Origin: Aliamphritea hakodatensis
GTDB taxonomy: Bacteria; Pseudomonadota; Gammaproteobacteria; Pseudomonadales; Balneatricaceae
NCBI RefSeq assembly: GCF_024347195.1
Contig: NZ_AP025281.1
Span: 310,001-374,000 of the forward strand
Length of the DNA: 64,000 nucleotides
Reading direction: 5' to 3'
Under the pieces are notes generated by a model. It saw only the letters and a list, made by a program, of their open reading frames with translations, was not told the origin of the DNA and searched no databases. Position 1 is the stretch's first letter, and the number at the start of each line of letters is the position of its first letter. Shown one piece after another: positions 43,126 through 51,318 of this stretch. Position numbers and translations under genes: made by a program.

Positions 43126-43692
43126 TTACATGCCGTACTCTTCGTAGATCTCTTTCAGACCAGGCTTGTTGGTAATCGCCTCTTCGCGGGTCAGACCCTG
43201 AAGTTCGTGCGGGAATACCAGCCATTCGGAAGATTCGTGAATGAAGTAATCCGGCACCAGACCCTCGGTCTTGTTATTCGCCGGCTTGTACCATGGGGTA
43301 GCAATGCGGATGTCGTGTGGCGTGTTCAGACGGGCTTTTTCTTTCAGCGTCTTGATCACGGCCTCAACACTCAGGCCAGTATCGAATACATCATCGACAA
43401 TCAGCAGAGAATCCGGCGCGTTGACGTTACGGATCAGATAATCCAGACCGTGTACGCGGACTTCTTTGGCACGGGAATCGATCCCGGTGTAAGACGAGGT
43501 ACGGATCGAAATATGGTCGGTTTTTACATCCATGGTTTCCAGCAGTTCCTGTACCGCGATGCCCACCGGAGTACCCCCGCGCCAGACACCGACGATGAAG
43601 TCAGGACGAAAACCACTGTTGTACACCTCAATTGCCAGCCGGAATGAATCTTCCAGCAGCTCCTGAGCGCTTAAATATACTTTGTTAACCAT
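43126..43692 (-). CDS. Purine phosphoribosyltransferase (hypoxanthine/xanthine type)
   Basis: The 188-residue enzyme transfers ribose-5-phosphate from PRPP to a purine base. The PRPP loop LLIVDDVFDTGLS (residues 96-108) and the pyrophosphate loop VGVWRGGTPVG (~34-44) are intact. It is of the HPRT-like group seen in marine gammaproteobacteria; whether it prefers hypoxanthine, guanine or xanthine cannot be told. It is divergent from a purine permease gene across 416 bp, forming an uptake-and-salvage pair. Confidence 0.87.
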   Translation of the reverse strand: MVNKVYLSAQELLEDSFRLAIEVYNSGFRPDFIVGVWRGGTPVGIAVQELLETMDVKTDHISIRTSSYTGIDSRAKEVRVHGLDYLIRNVNAPDSLLIVDDVFDTGLSVEAVIKTLKEKARLNTPHDIRIATPWYKPANNKTEGLVPDYFIHESSEWLVFPHELQGLTREEAITNKPGLKEIYEEYGM

Positions 43693-44108
43693 AATCGGGC
43701 CTATCTTCTGCTGACCGGGGATCGTCCCGGTACTGCTGAATTTTTAAAATGGGGTTCTGCCGGCGTCAACTCTGCCCGGCGGACTGTTGTCAGACAGTTG
43801 CCGTTACTGGTGCCAGTAAAGAAAGAGTATCAGGGGTGAACGAATACGACATTATAGTGAATAACCTTTGCACTGTAAGCTTGATGTGGACAGTTTTTCT
43901 GATTTTTTACCATCTGGTATGACCAACAGTCTTGTATCTCTACAGCACTCCCTATAGCCTTAGCCGCTTTTTTCGGGCAGTGCTTTTGGGGCAGGTAATA
44001 ATAACCATAAAACCGGCTGCAAACTGACGGCAATAACAATAATCAGCCTTAAGCGACACCATTCACCGCGACGATAAAATTTTCCATTTCTGAGAAGGAT
44101 GACTGAGC
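43693..44108. other. 416-bp divergent promoter region of purine salvage pair
   Basis: No gene is supported. A GntR-like dyad is at 43915-43925. I looked for a purine riboswitch core and saw none. The end carries AAGGATGACTGAGC before the permease ATG. A short frame on the minus strand (43830-44039) has no family resemblance or RBS. Confidence 0.55.
43915..43925. promoter_or_regulatory. GntR/FadR-type operator candidate
   Basis: TGGT-ATG-ACCA, inside the wider CTGGTATGACCAAC, matches the TGGTnnnACCA dyad bound by many FadR/PdhR-type GntR regulators. It is placed 184-194 bp before the permease start. Confidence 0.45.
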
Positions 44109-45407
44109 ATGCAAGCTCTGATGAGTTATTTCAAAATCGCTGAACGTGGCAGCGATATTAAAACCGAGATCCGGGCAGGTGTTACCACCTTCCTGACCAT
44201 GTCTTATATTCTGTTTGTGAACCCGCAGATCCTCAGTCTGGCGGGCATGCCTGCCAACGACGTGGCGATTGCCACAGCACTGGCGGCGGCGATCGCCACC
44301 ATGATCATGGGGGTTTTTGCGAACTTCCCGTTCGCACTGGCACCGGGTATGGGCCTGAATGCTTATTTCACCTTCGGGGTGGTACAGGGCATGGGCGTTG
44401 ACTGGCAGATCGCACTGGTGGCGGTATTCCTGGAAGGTCTGATCTTTATGGCGCTGGCGATGACCGGTGTGCGTACCAAACTGATCAATGCGATTCCCCA
44501 GTGTATTAAGATTGCCACCATGACGGGTATCGGCCTGTTTCTGGCGATTATCGGTTTTCAGGGGGCGCAACTGACGGTGGATCACCCGGCAACACTGGTG
44601 ACTCTGGGCAACCTGCATGATCCGGGTGTGCTGTTGGCACTGGCCGGTATCGTGCTGATTTCTGCGCTGATGATTCGCGAAGTCAAAGGTGCAATTCTGA
44701 TCGGTATCGTCACCGTGACGCTGATTGCCTGGTTTACCGGTCTGGCACCGGCGCCTGAGAGTATTGTTGCCATGCCGTCTCTGCCGAAAGAAACCTTCAT
44801 GGCGCTGGATTTCTCCCAGATCTTTAACGCCACGCTGATTACCGTGGTTATCGCCTTTCTGTTTGTGGATATCTTCGATACCGCCGGTACCCTGATGGGG
44901 GTTGGCCGGTTAGGCGGTTTCCTGAACCTTAAAGGTGAACTGCCCGGAGCGGACCGTGCCTTCATGGCGGATGCCACCGGTACGACTGCCGGTGCATTAG
45001 TGGGTACCAGCACGGTCACCACTTACATTGAATCGGCTACCGGCATTGAAGAGGGTGGCCGTACCGGTCTGACGGCCGTGGTTGTATCCATTCTGTTCCT
45101 GTTATCGCTGTTCTTCACGCCGCTGTTTACCGCGGTACCGGCGCTGGCAACTGCGCCTGCGCTGATCGTTGTCGGTGCGATGATGATGTCTGCAGCCCGT
45201 GAAATGGACTGGACCAAACTGGAAGATGGCGTACCAGCCTTCCTGACCATCATTGCGATGCCATTCACCTATTCAATTGCCCACGGGATTACCCTGGGTG
45301 TGATTGCTTTTGTGCTGATCCGTATGCTGACGGGCAAGCAGAGTGAGATCCATCCGCTGATGTGGGGCCTGGCGGTTGCGCTGGTGGCTTATCACGGGTT
45401 TATGTAA
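44109..45407 (+). CDS. NCS2-family purine permease (AzgA/GhxP-like)
   Basis: The 432-residue membrane protein has 12-14 hydrophobic segments. Family signatures are EIRAGVTTFLTMSYILFVNP (first segment), FALAPGMGLNAYFTF, ALVGTSTVTTYIESATGIEEGGRTGL (core TTYIESATGIEEGG) and VPAFLTIIAMPFTYSIAHGI. Relatives are proton symporters for adenine, guanine or hypoxanthine. The divergent phosphoribosyltransferase would trap the imported base as a nucleotide. A strong terminator follows. Confidence 0.93.
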   Translation: MQALMSYFKIAERGSDIKTEIRAGVTTFLTMSYILFVNPQILSLAGMPANDVAIATALAAAIATMIMGVFANFPFALAPGMGLNAYFTFGVVQGMGVDWQIALVAVFLEGLIFMALAMTGVRTKLINAIPQCIKIATMTGIGLFLAIIGFQGAQLTVDHPATLVTLGNLHDPGVLLALAGIVLISALMIREVKGAILIGIVTVTLIAWFTGLAPAPESIVAMPSLPKETFMALDFSQIFNATLITVVIAFLFVDIFDTAGTLMGVGRLGGFLNLKGELPGADRAFMADATGTTAGALVGTSTVTTYIESATGIEEGGRTGLTAVVVSILFLLSLFFTPLFTAVPALATAPALIVVGAMMMSAAREMDWTKLEDGVPAFLTIIAMPFTYSIAHGITLGVIAFVLIRMLTGKQSEIHPLMWGLAVALVAYHGFM

Positions 45408-45424
45408 GCCGGTGAGTGTTATTA

Positions 45425-45454
45425 AAAATCCCCGCTGCGTGCGGGGATTTTTTT
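45425..45454 (+). terminator. Intrinsic terminator after purine permease
   Basis: AAAATCCCCGC and GCGGGGATTTT form an 11-bp stem, then further T residues. It lies between the permease and the convergent rof gene. Confidence 0.92.
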
Positions 45455-45503
45455 GGATGCTTTCTAACAGGGCCTTTTAACAGGGCCTGGTTGAGCGGAC
45501 CGT

Positions 45504-45737
45504 CTAATAGGGCAGGGAAGAGCTGATCAGGTCGAGACGGATGCGGCGCTTTTCGCCGTCCGGCGTGTCGGCGATCAGATACTCTTCGCTGTTACTGACT
45601 TCAATGTCCATAAAGCGGAGTGTTTCGATGTGTTCTCCGGCATCATCATGCCAACTGACGATATGCTCGGCCCGGCGCATGCAGGCCAGTTCATAACCGT
45701 CGTGCAGTTCACACTGAATGGGCTGATAGTCTTTCAT
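45504..45737 (-). CDS. rof: Rho-binding antiterminator (ROF)
   Basis: The 77-residue protein matches the Rof/YaeO family: start YQPIQCELHDGYELACMRR, then the Sm-like strands ending KRRIRLDLISSS, like E. coli Rof (YQPINCDDYDNLELAC... LRLDKITS). Rof binds the Rho hexamer and blocks its RNA loading, lowering Rho-dependent termination. AAGGAACG precedes the ATG. It follows the dodecin gene by 35 bp on the same strand. Confidence 0.88.
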   Translation of the reverse strand: MKDYQPIQCELHDGYELACMRRAEHIVSWHDDAGEHIETLRFMDIEVSNSEEYLIADTPDGEKRRIRLDLISSSLPY

Positions 45738-45772
45738 AGCGTTCCTTTGCTGATCCGGGCTGAGAAATGGGC

Positions 45773-45976
45773 TCAGAGCCGGTAGCCTACTTTGAGGGTT
45801 ACCTGATAGTGGCCAACTTTACCGTCAACGATGTGCCCGCGGGTTTCGGTGACTTCGAACCAGTCCAGGTGACTGAGGGTTTTGTTACATTCGGCCAGCG
45901 CGTTTTCAATGGCGTCTTCAATGCTGGTTTTGGACGAGCCGACAACTTCTACTTTCTTATATACATGATCAGACAT
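45773..45976 (-). CDS. Dodecin-family flavin-binding protein
   Basis: The 67-residue protein has the dodecin fold pattern: VYKKVEVVGSSKTSIEDAIENAL, then the flavin-stacking W in LSHLDWFEVTETRGHI and GHYQVTLKVGYRL at the end. Dodecins assemble as dodecamers that store flavins, which would suit a flavoenzyme-rich cell with sarcosine oxidase and ETF-QO. GAGGAGACACAG precedes the ATG. It is probably co-transcribed with rof. Confidence 0.93.
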   Translation of the reverse strand: MSDHVYKKVEVVGSSKTSIEDAIENALAECNKTLSHLDWFEVTETRGHIVDGKVGHYQVTLKVGYRL

Positions 45977-46097
45977 CTGTGTCTCCTCAGGTCAGGGAAT
46001 CTCGAAAACCTGATCTCAGTGTACGCAGAATTCTGCCATATAGGCAAGGCGGCTCCCACTGCCGGACTGGGGGGATGGCAGGGGAGCCGCAGACCGG

Positions 46098-47201
46098 TCA
46101 GACGACCATGTCAACTTGCTGAACCGAGCCGGAGTCCCCCGCTTCCGTCAGATAAAAGCCGGTGGCCCGTACCCGGCCATTGGTCTGGTTATCACTGCCT
46201 TTAATGTCGAACGGGGTGTCGGCTGATCCCAGATAAATAGCTCCGATACCCCGGTCTGCCAGTGATTCGAGCTTGTCTTCAGAGGTGGTTTTGGTCCACA
46301 GCTGGAGGCTGTCGAAGATACTGTCGTTTTCATCGATGTAGCCGTTGCCGTCTTCATCGTACTGGGCAAGGTCGGCAAAACCGTCACCGCTGCGGGCGCC
46401 GAACAGCTCGGTGCCGTCGTTAATGACGCCGTCGTTGTTTTTATCCAGCGCCAGCATGGCGCTGTTGCCGTTCAGATAGCTGATCATTTCAGCATCACCG
46501 TCGGTATCCAGATCGAAACTGTATTTCTCGTCGCTCAGGTCGGCGGCTTCCCCCTGGAAGTTGATAATCAGCGGGTCTGCAAAGGTGACTTCCTGAGTCA
46601 TTTCAAATTCCCGTGTTTCGGTGTAGCTGCGTTCCATCTTCAGCTGCATGGAAAGGTTGAATTCACGGCCATCGGCGGTTTTGACGATACCGCAGCTGGA
46701 AAACTCCGTGCATTCATATTCAGAAACGGTCTCTTTCATTTTGACCGTCACCTCAAGTTTAGTGGGCTGCATCTCAGGCATGTCAGGCAATTCGCTGGCA
46801 TCCGCCTGCTTCACCTGGCTGATCAGCGCCATGATGTCGCTGTTATCTGTTGTGGCGGTCACCCGCTGGCCACTGACAGCCTGCAGCAAGCCCTGAAACA
46901 GTCTGTCCTTTGCTAACTGTTGCTGGTCGGTAACCTGCTGTTGCTCTGCCGGGTCACGAAAGCGAAAGCCTTCGTCGGTCATAATCAGAATCGACGGGGT
47001 CGTATTCTGGTCGGCATCATCTGCCGGGTTGTCATCTGTGGTTGCCGGCGGGCTGGTCTGGTTAACGGACTCCAGGAAGTCTTTTGCATCGAGAAATAGT
47101 TTGCCGAACTGCAGCTCACTGCTCAGTGATGCGCTGAAGCTGCGGGATTCGGTCTTTTCATGACTTGCACTCAGGTTGATGTAACTGGTGTCGATGATCA
47201 T
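46098..47201 (-). CDS. Calcium-loop protein of unknown role
   Basis: The 367-residue protein has a central region with the pattern found in RTX-type and surface proteins: DTDGDAEMISYL, LDKNNDGVINDGTELFGARS, DEDGNGYIDENDSIFDSLQLW (core DGNGYIDENDSIF). Three such D-x-D/N-x-D-G loops (~200-285) should bind calcium. The N-terminal half is polar and low in hydrophobics. No signal peptide or C-terminal RTX nonapeptide series is seen, so export, if any, is by an unclear route. ATG 47201 is chosen because GGAG lies seven bases before it; the ATG at 47207 lies too close. It stands alone. Confidence 0.78.
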   Translation of the reverse strand: MIIDTSYINLSASHEKTESRSFSASLSSELQFGKLFLDAKDFLESVNQTSPPATTDDNPADDADQNTTPSILIMTDEGFRFRDPAEQQQVTDQQQLAKDRLFQGLLQAVSGQRVTATTDNSDIMALISQVKQADASELPDMPEMQPTKLEVTVKMKETVSEYECTEFSSCGIVKTADGREFNLSMQLKMERSYTETREFEMTQEVTFADPLIINFQGEAADLSDEKYSFDLDTDGDAEMISYLNGNSAMLALDKNNDGVINDGTELFGARSGDGFADLAQYDEDGNGYIDENDSIFDSLQLWTKTTSEDKLESLADRGIGAIYLGSADTPFDIKGSDNQTNGRVRATGFYLTEAGDSGSVQQVDMVV

Positions 47202-48019
47202 TGTCATACTCCGTGTCGTGCTGAAAATAGCACCCGTTCCGGTCGTCGCTGTCAGCCTTATGGCGGTCACCATTACTCCCTGGTTCCCTTCATTTAGCGC
47301 GTCAGTCCCCCTGTGCCATCAAATGTCTCTGATAGCGGAAAACTGCCTGCAGGCCAGACGCCGGACGAGCATACCCCTGGGAAACGGAATGCTTGCCGGC
47401 CGTTTGCCGACAGATTCAACTGTTCCCATTTCTTCGGGCAAAGGGGGTCTGTGACATCTGAAAACGCAGATACCCTGGCTCGAAACTGTGCACTGAAAAT
47501 GTCAACCGGCGCGTGACATACTGCTGCAGTCAGTTTTCTGGCTGCAAAGGGGCGCCTGCCTGTTTGTGCAGTAAGTCTGTAAACCTTACCGACAATGGCC
47601 TAATGCGTTGATTTTCAATGTTAAATAACTGCTGCTGTCAAAATCGTCGTATCGCTTACTCCTGTGTGGATAACCTGTGCCGGCTGATAGCCCAACTGTC
47701 GGCGTCGCCTGTGGCTGCCGTTAGTTCGTTCATTTCAACCGGGCGTGCAGGTCGAAGTTAAAAACTGGCAAAGGGAATAAAGCAAAAAGCGGGCCTAAAA
47801 CGTAAATTCTGTTATGCAAGAAAAATTTCTTATCGTGAAAACGATAATGTGAGAGGCCCGGAATGCTTTTCTGGAACCAGACAGGTCGATAAGTTGGCCT
47901 TATCTGTGTCGATATTTGTCTAAAATGCGGCGATATTACGCATTTTTGGCTGAGACGATTCGGTTAGTCTGTAGGCTGGCGCTATTCACTATATGAAGAT
48001 TGGTATTAGTCGCGCCGGT

Positions 48020-48041
48020 ACAAAAAATATACATTTTTTGT
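48020..48041. promoter_or_regulatory. Exact 22-bp palindrome, candidate operator
   Basis: ACAAAAAAT (48020-48028), spacer ATAC, and ATTTTTTGT (48033-48041) are perfectly symmetric. It lies 78 bp before the aminotransferase start. The A/T-rich dyad suits a LysR- or TetR-type operator. Confidence 0.5.
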
Positions 48042-48079
48042 TTACGAAGCTTGCCTTTTAAAAAGTCTTAAGGCAGCAT

Positions 48080-48106
48080 CGTGAAAAAATAATTACAAAT
48101 TTCACG
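48080..48106 (+). promoter_or_regulatory. Stem-loop just before the aminotransferase RBS
   Basis: CGTGAAA (48080-48086) and TTTCACG (48100-48106) form a 7-bp stem with a 13-nt loop, ending one to five bases before the AAGAG ribosome-binding site. Confidence 0.5.
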
Positions 48107-48118
48107 AAGAGCATAATA

Positions 48119-49246
48119 ATGACTAATATTTCATCTCCGGTAGATCCTAACGGTCTGCTTGAATATTCCGTGGTTTATACCGACCGTTCCCTGAACCACA
48201 TGTCCAAATCTTTCCAGAGCGTGATGAATGATATTTCCCGCACTCTGAAATCTGTTTATCAGGCTGACGCTGTTGCTGTGGTACCCGGTAGTGGTACGTT
48301 CGGTATGGAAGCGGTTGCCCGCCAGTTTGCTAACAATAAGAAAGCGCTGGTTATCCGTAACGGTTGGTTCAGCTTCCGCTGGACGCAGATTTTTGAAATG
48401 GCTGACCTGCCATCCAGCTGTACAGTGATGAAAGCCCGTCAGACTGAAGAAGGTAGCCAGGCGCCTTTCGCACCGGCACCGATTGATGAGGTTGTGGCTG
48501 CGATTCATGCTGAAAAGCCGGACGTAGTATTTGCACCTCATGTAGAAACCTCTTCTGGCATGATCCTGCCGTCTGATTACATTCAGGCTGTCGCTGAAGC
48601 CGTACATGCTGTCGGTGGTCTGTTCGTGCTGGACTGTATTGCGTCCGGTGCCATCTGGGTCGATATGAAAGCTCAGGGTGTTGATGTCCTGATCAGTGCG
48701 CCACAGAAAGGCTGGAGCGGTTCCCCTTGCTGCGGTCTGGTGATGATGAACCAGCGCGCGCTGGCGGTACTGGAAACCACTGAAAGCAACAGCTTTGCCT
48801 GTGATCTGAAAAAATGGCTGCAAATCATGAATGCCTATGAAGGCGGTGCACACGCGTATCACGCGACGATGCCGACCGATTCACTGGCCGCTTTTGCCCA
48901 GGTAATGAAGGAAACTGAAGAGTACGGTTTCGATAAAGTCTGTGCTGCTCAGCAAGAGCTGGGTGACAAGGTCCGCGCGCTGCTGGTCAGCAAAGGCATT
49001 AAGAGCGTTGCTGCGGAAGGCTTCCAGGCACCGGGTGTGGTGGTTAGCTATACCGGCGATGCCGGATTCCAGAATGGCAGCAAGTTTGCTGCTGAAGGTA
49101 TGCAGATCGCTGCGGGCGTACCCCTGCAGTGTGATGAACCGGCAGATTTCCAGACCTTCCGTCTGGGGCTGTTCGGCCTGGACAAGCTGTACGATGTTGA
49201 TGCAGCTGTTGCCAAGTTTGAGCAAACTCTGGAGAGAGTCCTGTAA
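48119..49246 (+). CDS. Class V aminotransferase (alanine/serine-glyoxylate type)
   Basis: The 375-residue fold-type I PLP enzyme has GSGTFGMEAVARQF (~58-71), PHVETSSGMILPSDY (H141-E143-T144), VLDCIASGAIWVDM with D172 facing the pyridine nitrogen, and SAPQKGWSGSPCCGLV with PLP lysine K197. It belongs to the alanine/serine/aspartate-glyoxylate aminotransferase group. Given the glyA2 and sdaA genes that follow, a role in glycine/serine/glyoxylate exchange is likely; the exact donor is not readable. I see no other beta-hydroxyaspartate-cycle gene here, so that role is not supported. Confidence 0.88.
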   Translation: MTNISSPVDPNGLLEYSVVYTDRSLNHMSKSFQSVMNDISRTLKSVYQADAVAVVPGSGTFGMEAVARQFANNKKALVIRNGWFSFRWTQIFEMADLPSSCTVMKARQTEEGSQAPFAPAPIDEVVAAIHAEKPDVVFAPHVETSSGMILPSDYIQAVAEAVHAVGGLFVLDCIASGAIWVDMKAQGVDVLISAPQKGWSGSPCCGLVMMNQRALAVLETTESNSFACDLKKWLQIMNAYEGGAHAYHATMPTDSLAAFAQVMKETEEYGFDKVCAAQQELGDKVRALLVSKGIKSVAAEGFQAPGVVVSYTGDAGFQNGSKFAAEGMQIAAGVPLQCDEPADFQTFRLGLFGLDKLYDVDAAVAKFEQTLERVL

Positions 49247-49422
49247 AGGGCTGGAGTTTGTTCTACCGTCGCGGCGCTCATAGCTGAGCGCTCCGGGCAC
49301 CTGCGGTGATCCCGCAGGCTGGCCCGGGAATCAGCGTTTTGTCACGCATTGCGGAATCTGCCGGTAGGTTACAACTGGTACGCAGATTTCATATTAGGGC
49401 ACCGAAAAAATAACAAATGTAG

Positions 49423-49467
49423 TGAAAAACGATACCGGACGTCAAAACCCGGTTATGATGTTTTTCA
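49423..49467 (+). promoter_or_regulatory. Nested stem-loop before the GlcG/HbpS gene
   Basis: TGAAAAAC (49423-49430) pairs with GTTTTTCA (49460-49467), and inside it ACCGG (49434-49438) pairs with CCGGT (49449-49453). It ends about 25 bases before the chosen start. Confidence 0.55.
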
Positions 49468-49491
49468 AACAAACTTAATATGGTGAATCAA

Positions 49492-49917
49492 ATGAGAATG
49501 ATGCCGAAGCTGACGTTGCAAGATGCGCAACTGATCATGCAAGCCTGCGTTGCAAAAGCAGAAGAAATTAACGTTGATATGGACATTGCCATTACCGATG
49601 ACAGTGGCAACCTGCTGATGTTCCAGCGTATGGATAATGCCCGCATTACCAGTATCGATATCTCGATGGGTAAGTCTTTTACCGCCTCCGCTGCCCGTAA
49701 GTCCACCCGTGAATACGGTGAAGTAAGCGTGCCGGGTAAACCTGCGTTCGGTATTAACACCAGTAACCAGGGCCGTTTTTCCATTGTTGCCGGCGGTGTA
49801 CCGATTTTTGCCGGTGAGCACATTGTTGGCGGTGTTGGCTGCAGTTCCGGTACCCCGGACCAGGATGAGATCGTCTCTCAGGCCGGTGTGGACGCGTTTC
49901 TTGCGTCACTGAAGTAA
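49492..49917 (+). CDS. GlcG/HbpS-family protein
   Basis: The 141-residue protein has the heme-degrading/HbpS-like (GlcG) fold: LTLQDAQLIMQACVAKAEE, VDMDIAITDDSGNLLMFQRMDNA (core ITDDSGNLLMF), GKSFTASAARKSTREYG, and FSIVAGGVPIF...IVGGVGCSSG. Members are found with glycolate oxidase, diol dehydratase and heme genes; the common role is unclear and may be cofactor or redox-related. Its position between a glyoxylate-type aminotransferase and glyA2 echoes the GlcG link to glyoxylate metabolism. I chose ATG 49492 with GGTGA upstream; 49480 and 49498 are alternatives. Confidence 0.85.
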   Translation: MRMMPKLTLQDAQLIMQACVAKAEEINVDMDIAITDDSGNLLMFQRMDNARITSIDISMGKSFTASAARKSTREYGEVSVPGKPAFGINTSNQGRFSIVAGGVPIFAGEHIVGGVGCSSGTPDQDEIVSQAGVDAFLASLK

Positions 49918-49939
49918 CCCCTTTTTTGAATTGATTCCG

Positions 49940-49962
49940 GGCCCGGTTTTGCCGGGCCTGTT
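49940..49962 (+). terminator. Weak terminator after GlcG/HbpS gene
   Basis: GGCCCGG (49940-49946) and CCGGGCC (49952-49958) form a 7-bp GC stem followed by TGTTTAG. The short T-tail suggests partial termination before glyA2. Confidence 0.5.
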
Positions 49963-49965
49963 TAG

Positions 49966-49989
49966 TTGCCGGTGCCTGTTTACCGGCAA
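49966..49989 (+). promoter_or_regulatory. Stem-loop directly before the glyA2 RBS
   Basis: TTGCCGG (49966-49972) and CCGGCAA (49983-49989) form a perfect 7-bp stem. The AGAGGT ribosome-binding region starts at the next positions. Confidence 0.5.
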
Positions 49990-50003
49990 GAGGTAAGAAA
50001 AAT

Positions 50004-51254
50004 ATGTTTAATAAACAAGACCGTATCGATGCCTTTGATGCAGAGCTGTGGACCGCAATGCAGGCTGAAGAAGCCCGCCAGGAAGAACACGTTGAGCTGA
50101 TTGCATCTGAAAACTACACCAGCCCGCTGGTTATGCAGGCACAGGGTTCAGGCCTGACCAACAAGTATGCGGAAGGCTATCCGGGCAAGCGTTATTACGG
50201 TGGTTGTGAGCACGTTGATGTGGTTGAGCAACTGGCAATTGACCGTGCTAAAGCACTGTTCGGTGCCGATTATGCAAACGTACAGCCGCACTCCGGCTCT
50301 CAGGCTAACTCTGCTGTCTACATGGCGCTGTGTGAACCGGGTGATACGGTGCTGGGTATGAGCCTGGCCCATGGCGGCCACCTGACCCACGGTTCCAAGG
50401 TGAGCTTCTCCGGTAAGATCTATAACGCCGTTCAGTATGGCCTGAACGATGCCGGTGAGATTGATTACGCAGAAGTTGAGCGTCTGGCGAAAGAGCATCA
50501 GCCAAAGATGATCGTCGCCGGTTTCTCTGCGTACTCCCGGATCATCGACTGGCAGAAGTTCCGCGACATCGCGGATGCGGTAGGTGCTTATCTGTTTGTG
50601 GACATGGCACACGTGGCCGGTCTGGTGGCGGCAGGTCTGTATCCGAACCCGGTACCGGTGGCGGATGTTGTCACCACGACGACTCACAAAACCCTGCGTG
50701 GCCCCCGTGGCGGTCTGATCATTGCCCGTGAGAATGCGGAGATTGAGAAAAAACTGAACAGTGCGGTATTCCCGGGTGGCCAGGGCGGCCCGCTGATGCA
50801 TATCATCGCTGCAAAAGCGGTCGCATTCAAAGAAGCACTGGCGCCTGAATTCAGGGATTATCAGCAGCAGGTTCTCGATAACGCCCGTGCCATGGCTGAG
50901 GTGTTTATCGAGCGCGGTTACGATGTTGTCTCCGGCGGTACCGATGATCATCTATTCTTATTAAGTCTGATCAGACAGGGCATCACCGGCAAAGACGCCG
51001 ATGCTGCACTGGGCCGGGCCAACATTACCGTGAATAAAAACTCGGTACCGAATGATCCTCAGTCACCCTTTGTTACCAGCGGTCTGCGGATCGGTACGCC
51101 GGCGGTCACCAGCCGTGGTTTCAGCGTGGATGACTGTCGTCAGCTGACTGGCTGGATCTGCGATGTACTGGAAGACATGGATAACCAGGCGGTTATCGAT
51201 GATGTAAAAAATAAAGTTCTGGCGCTGTGCGCAGAACATCCGGTTTACCGCTAA
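50004..51254 (+). CDS. glyA: Serine hydroxymethyltransferase (copy 2)
   Basis: The 416-residue PLP enzyme is a close paralogue of the one at 20695, with the same ELIASENYTS, YAEGYPGKRYYGGCE and TTTTHKTLRGPRGG motifs (PLP lysine K229). It is placed directly before sdaA, so glycine plus methylene-THF can be turned into serine and then pyruvate. Both copies look fully functional. One copy may be inducible and tied to serine catabolism, the other to the sox operon. Confidence 0.97.
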   Translation: MFNKQDRIDAFDAELWTAMQAEEARQEEHVELIASENYTSPLVMQAQGSGLTNKYAEGYPGKRYYGGCEHVDVVEQLAIDRAKALFGADYANVQPHSGSQANSAVYMALCEPGDTVLGMSLAHGGHLTHGSKVSFSGKIYNAVQYGLNDAGEIDYAEVERLAKEHQPKMIVAGFSAYSRIIDWQKFRDIADAVGAYLFVDMAHVAGLVAAGLYPNPVPVADVVTTTTHKTLRGPRGGLIIARENAEIEKKLNSAVFPGGQGGPLMHIIAAKAVAFKEALAPEFRDYQQQVLDNARAMAEVFIERGYDVVSGGTDDHLFLLSLIRQGITGKDADAALGRANITVNKNSVPNDPQSPFVTSGLRIGTPAVTSRGFSVDDCRQLTGWICDVLEDMDNQAVIDDVKNKVLALCAEHPVYR

Positions 51255-51277
51255 GCGATAAGCCACTTACGGGCAGG

Positions 51278-51304
51278 GTATTCAGGCGGTGAGGGCCTGA
51301 ATAC
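51278..51304 (+). promoter_or_regulatory. Intercistronic stem-loop before the sdaA RBS
   Basis: GTATTCAGG (51278-51286) and CCTGAATAC (51296-51304) form a perfect 9-bp stem with a 9-nt loop. The CGGAGGG ribosome-binding site begins immediately after the stem. Confidence 0.6.
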
Positions 51305-51318
51305 CGGAGGGCAAAAAG

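Larger units (their letters stand above)
47202..48118. other. 917-bp gap with promoter-proximal palindromes
   Basis: No protein gene is supported; short frames at 47188-47516 have no RBS or family. Dyads cluster toward the aminotransferase: TTATCG/CGATAA around 47831-47848, TGCG/CGCA around 47926-47942, the exact palindrome at 48020-48041 and the stem at 48080-48106. The first 500 bp show nothing I can interpret. Confidence 0.55.

Noticed and set aside
43693..44108. Purine riboswitch before the NCS2 permease
   Set aside because: The conserved TATAATC...GATATGG-type core is absent.
47188..47516. Short plus-strand frames upstream of the aminotransferase
   Set aside because: They partly overlap the calcium-loop gene in antisense, lack RBS, and have random-looking composition.
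48119..49246. Beta-hydroxyaspartate cycle (BhcA-like) reading of the aminotransferase
   Set aside because: The dehydratase, aldolase and imine reductase genes of that cycle are not present beside it.
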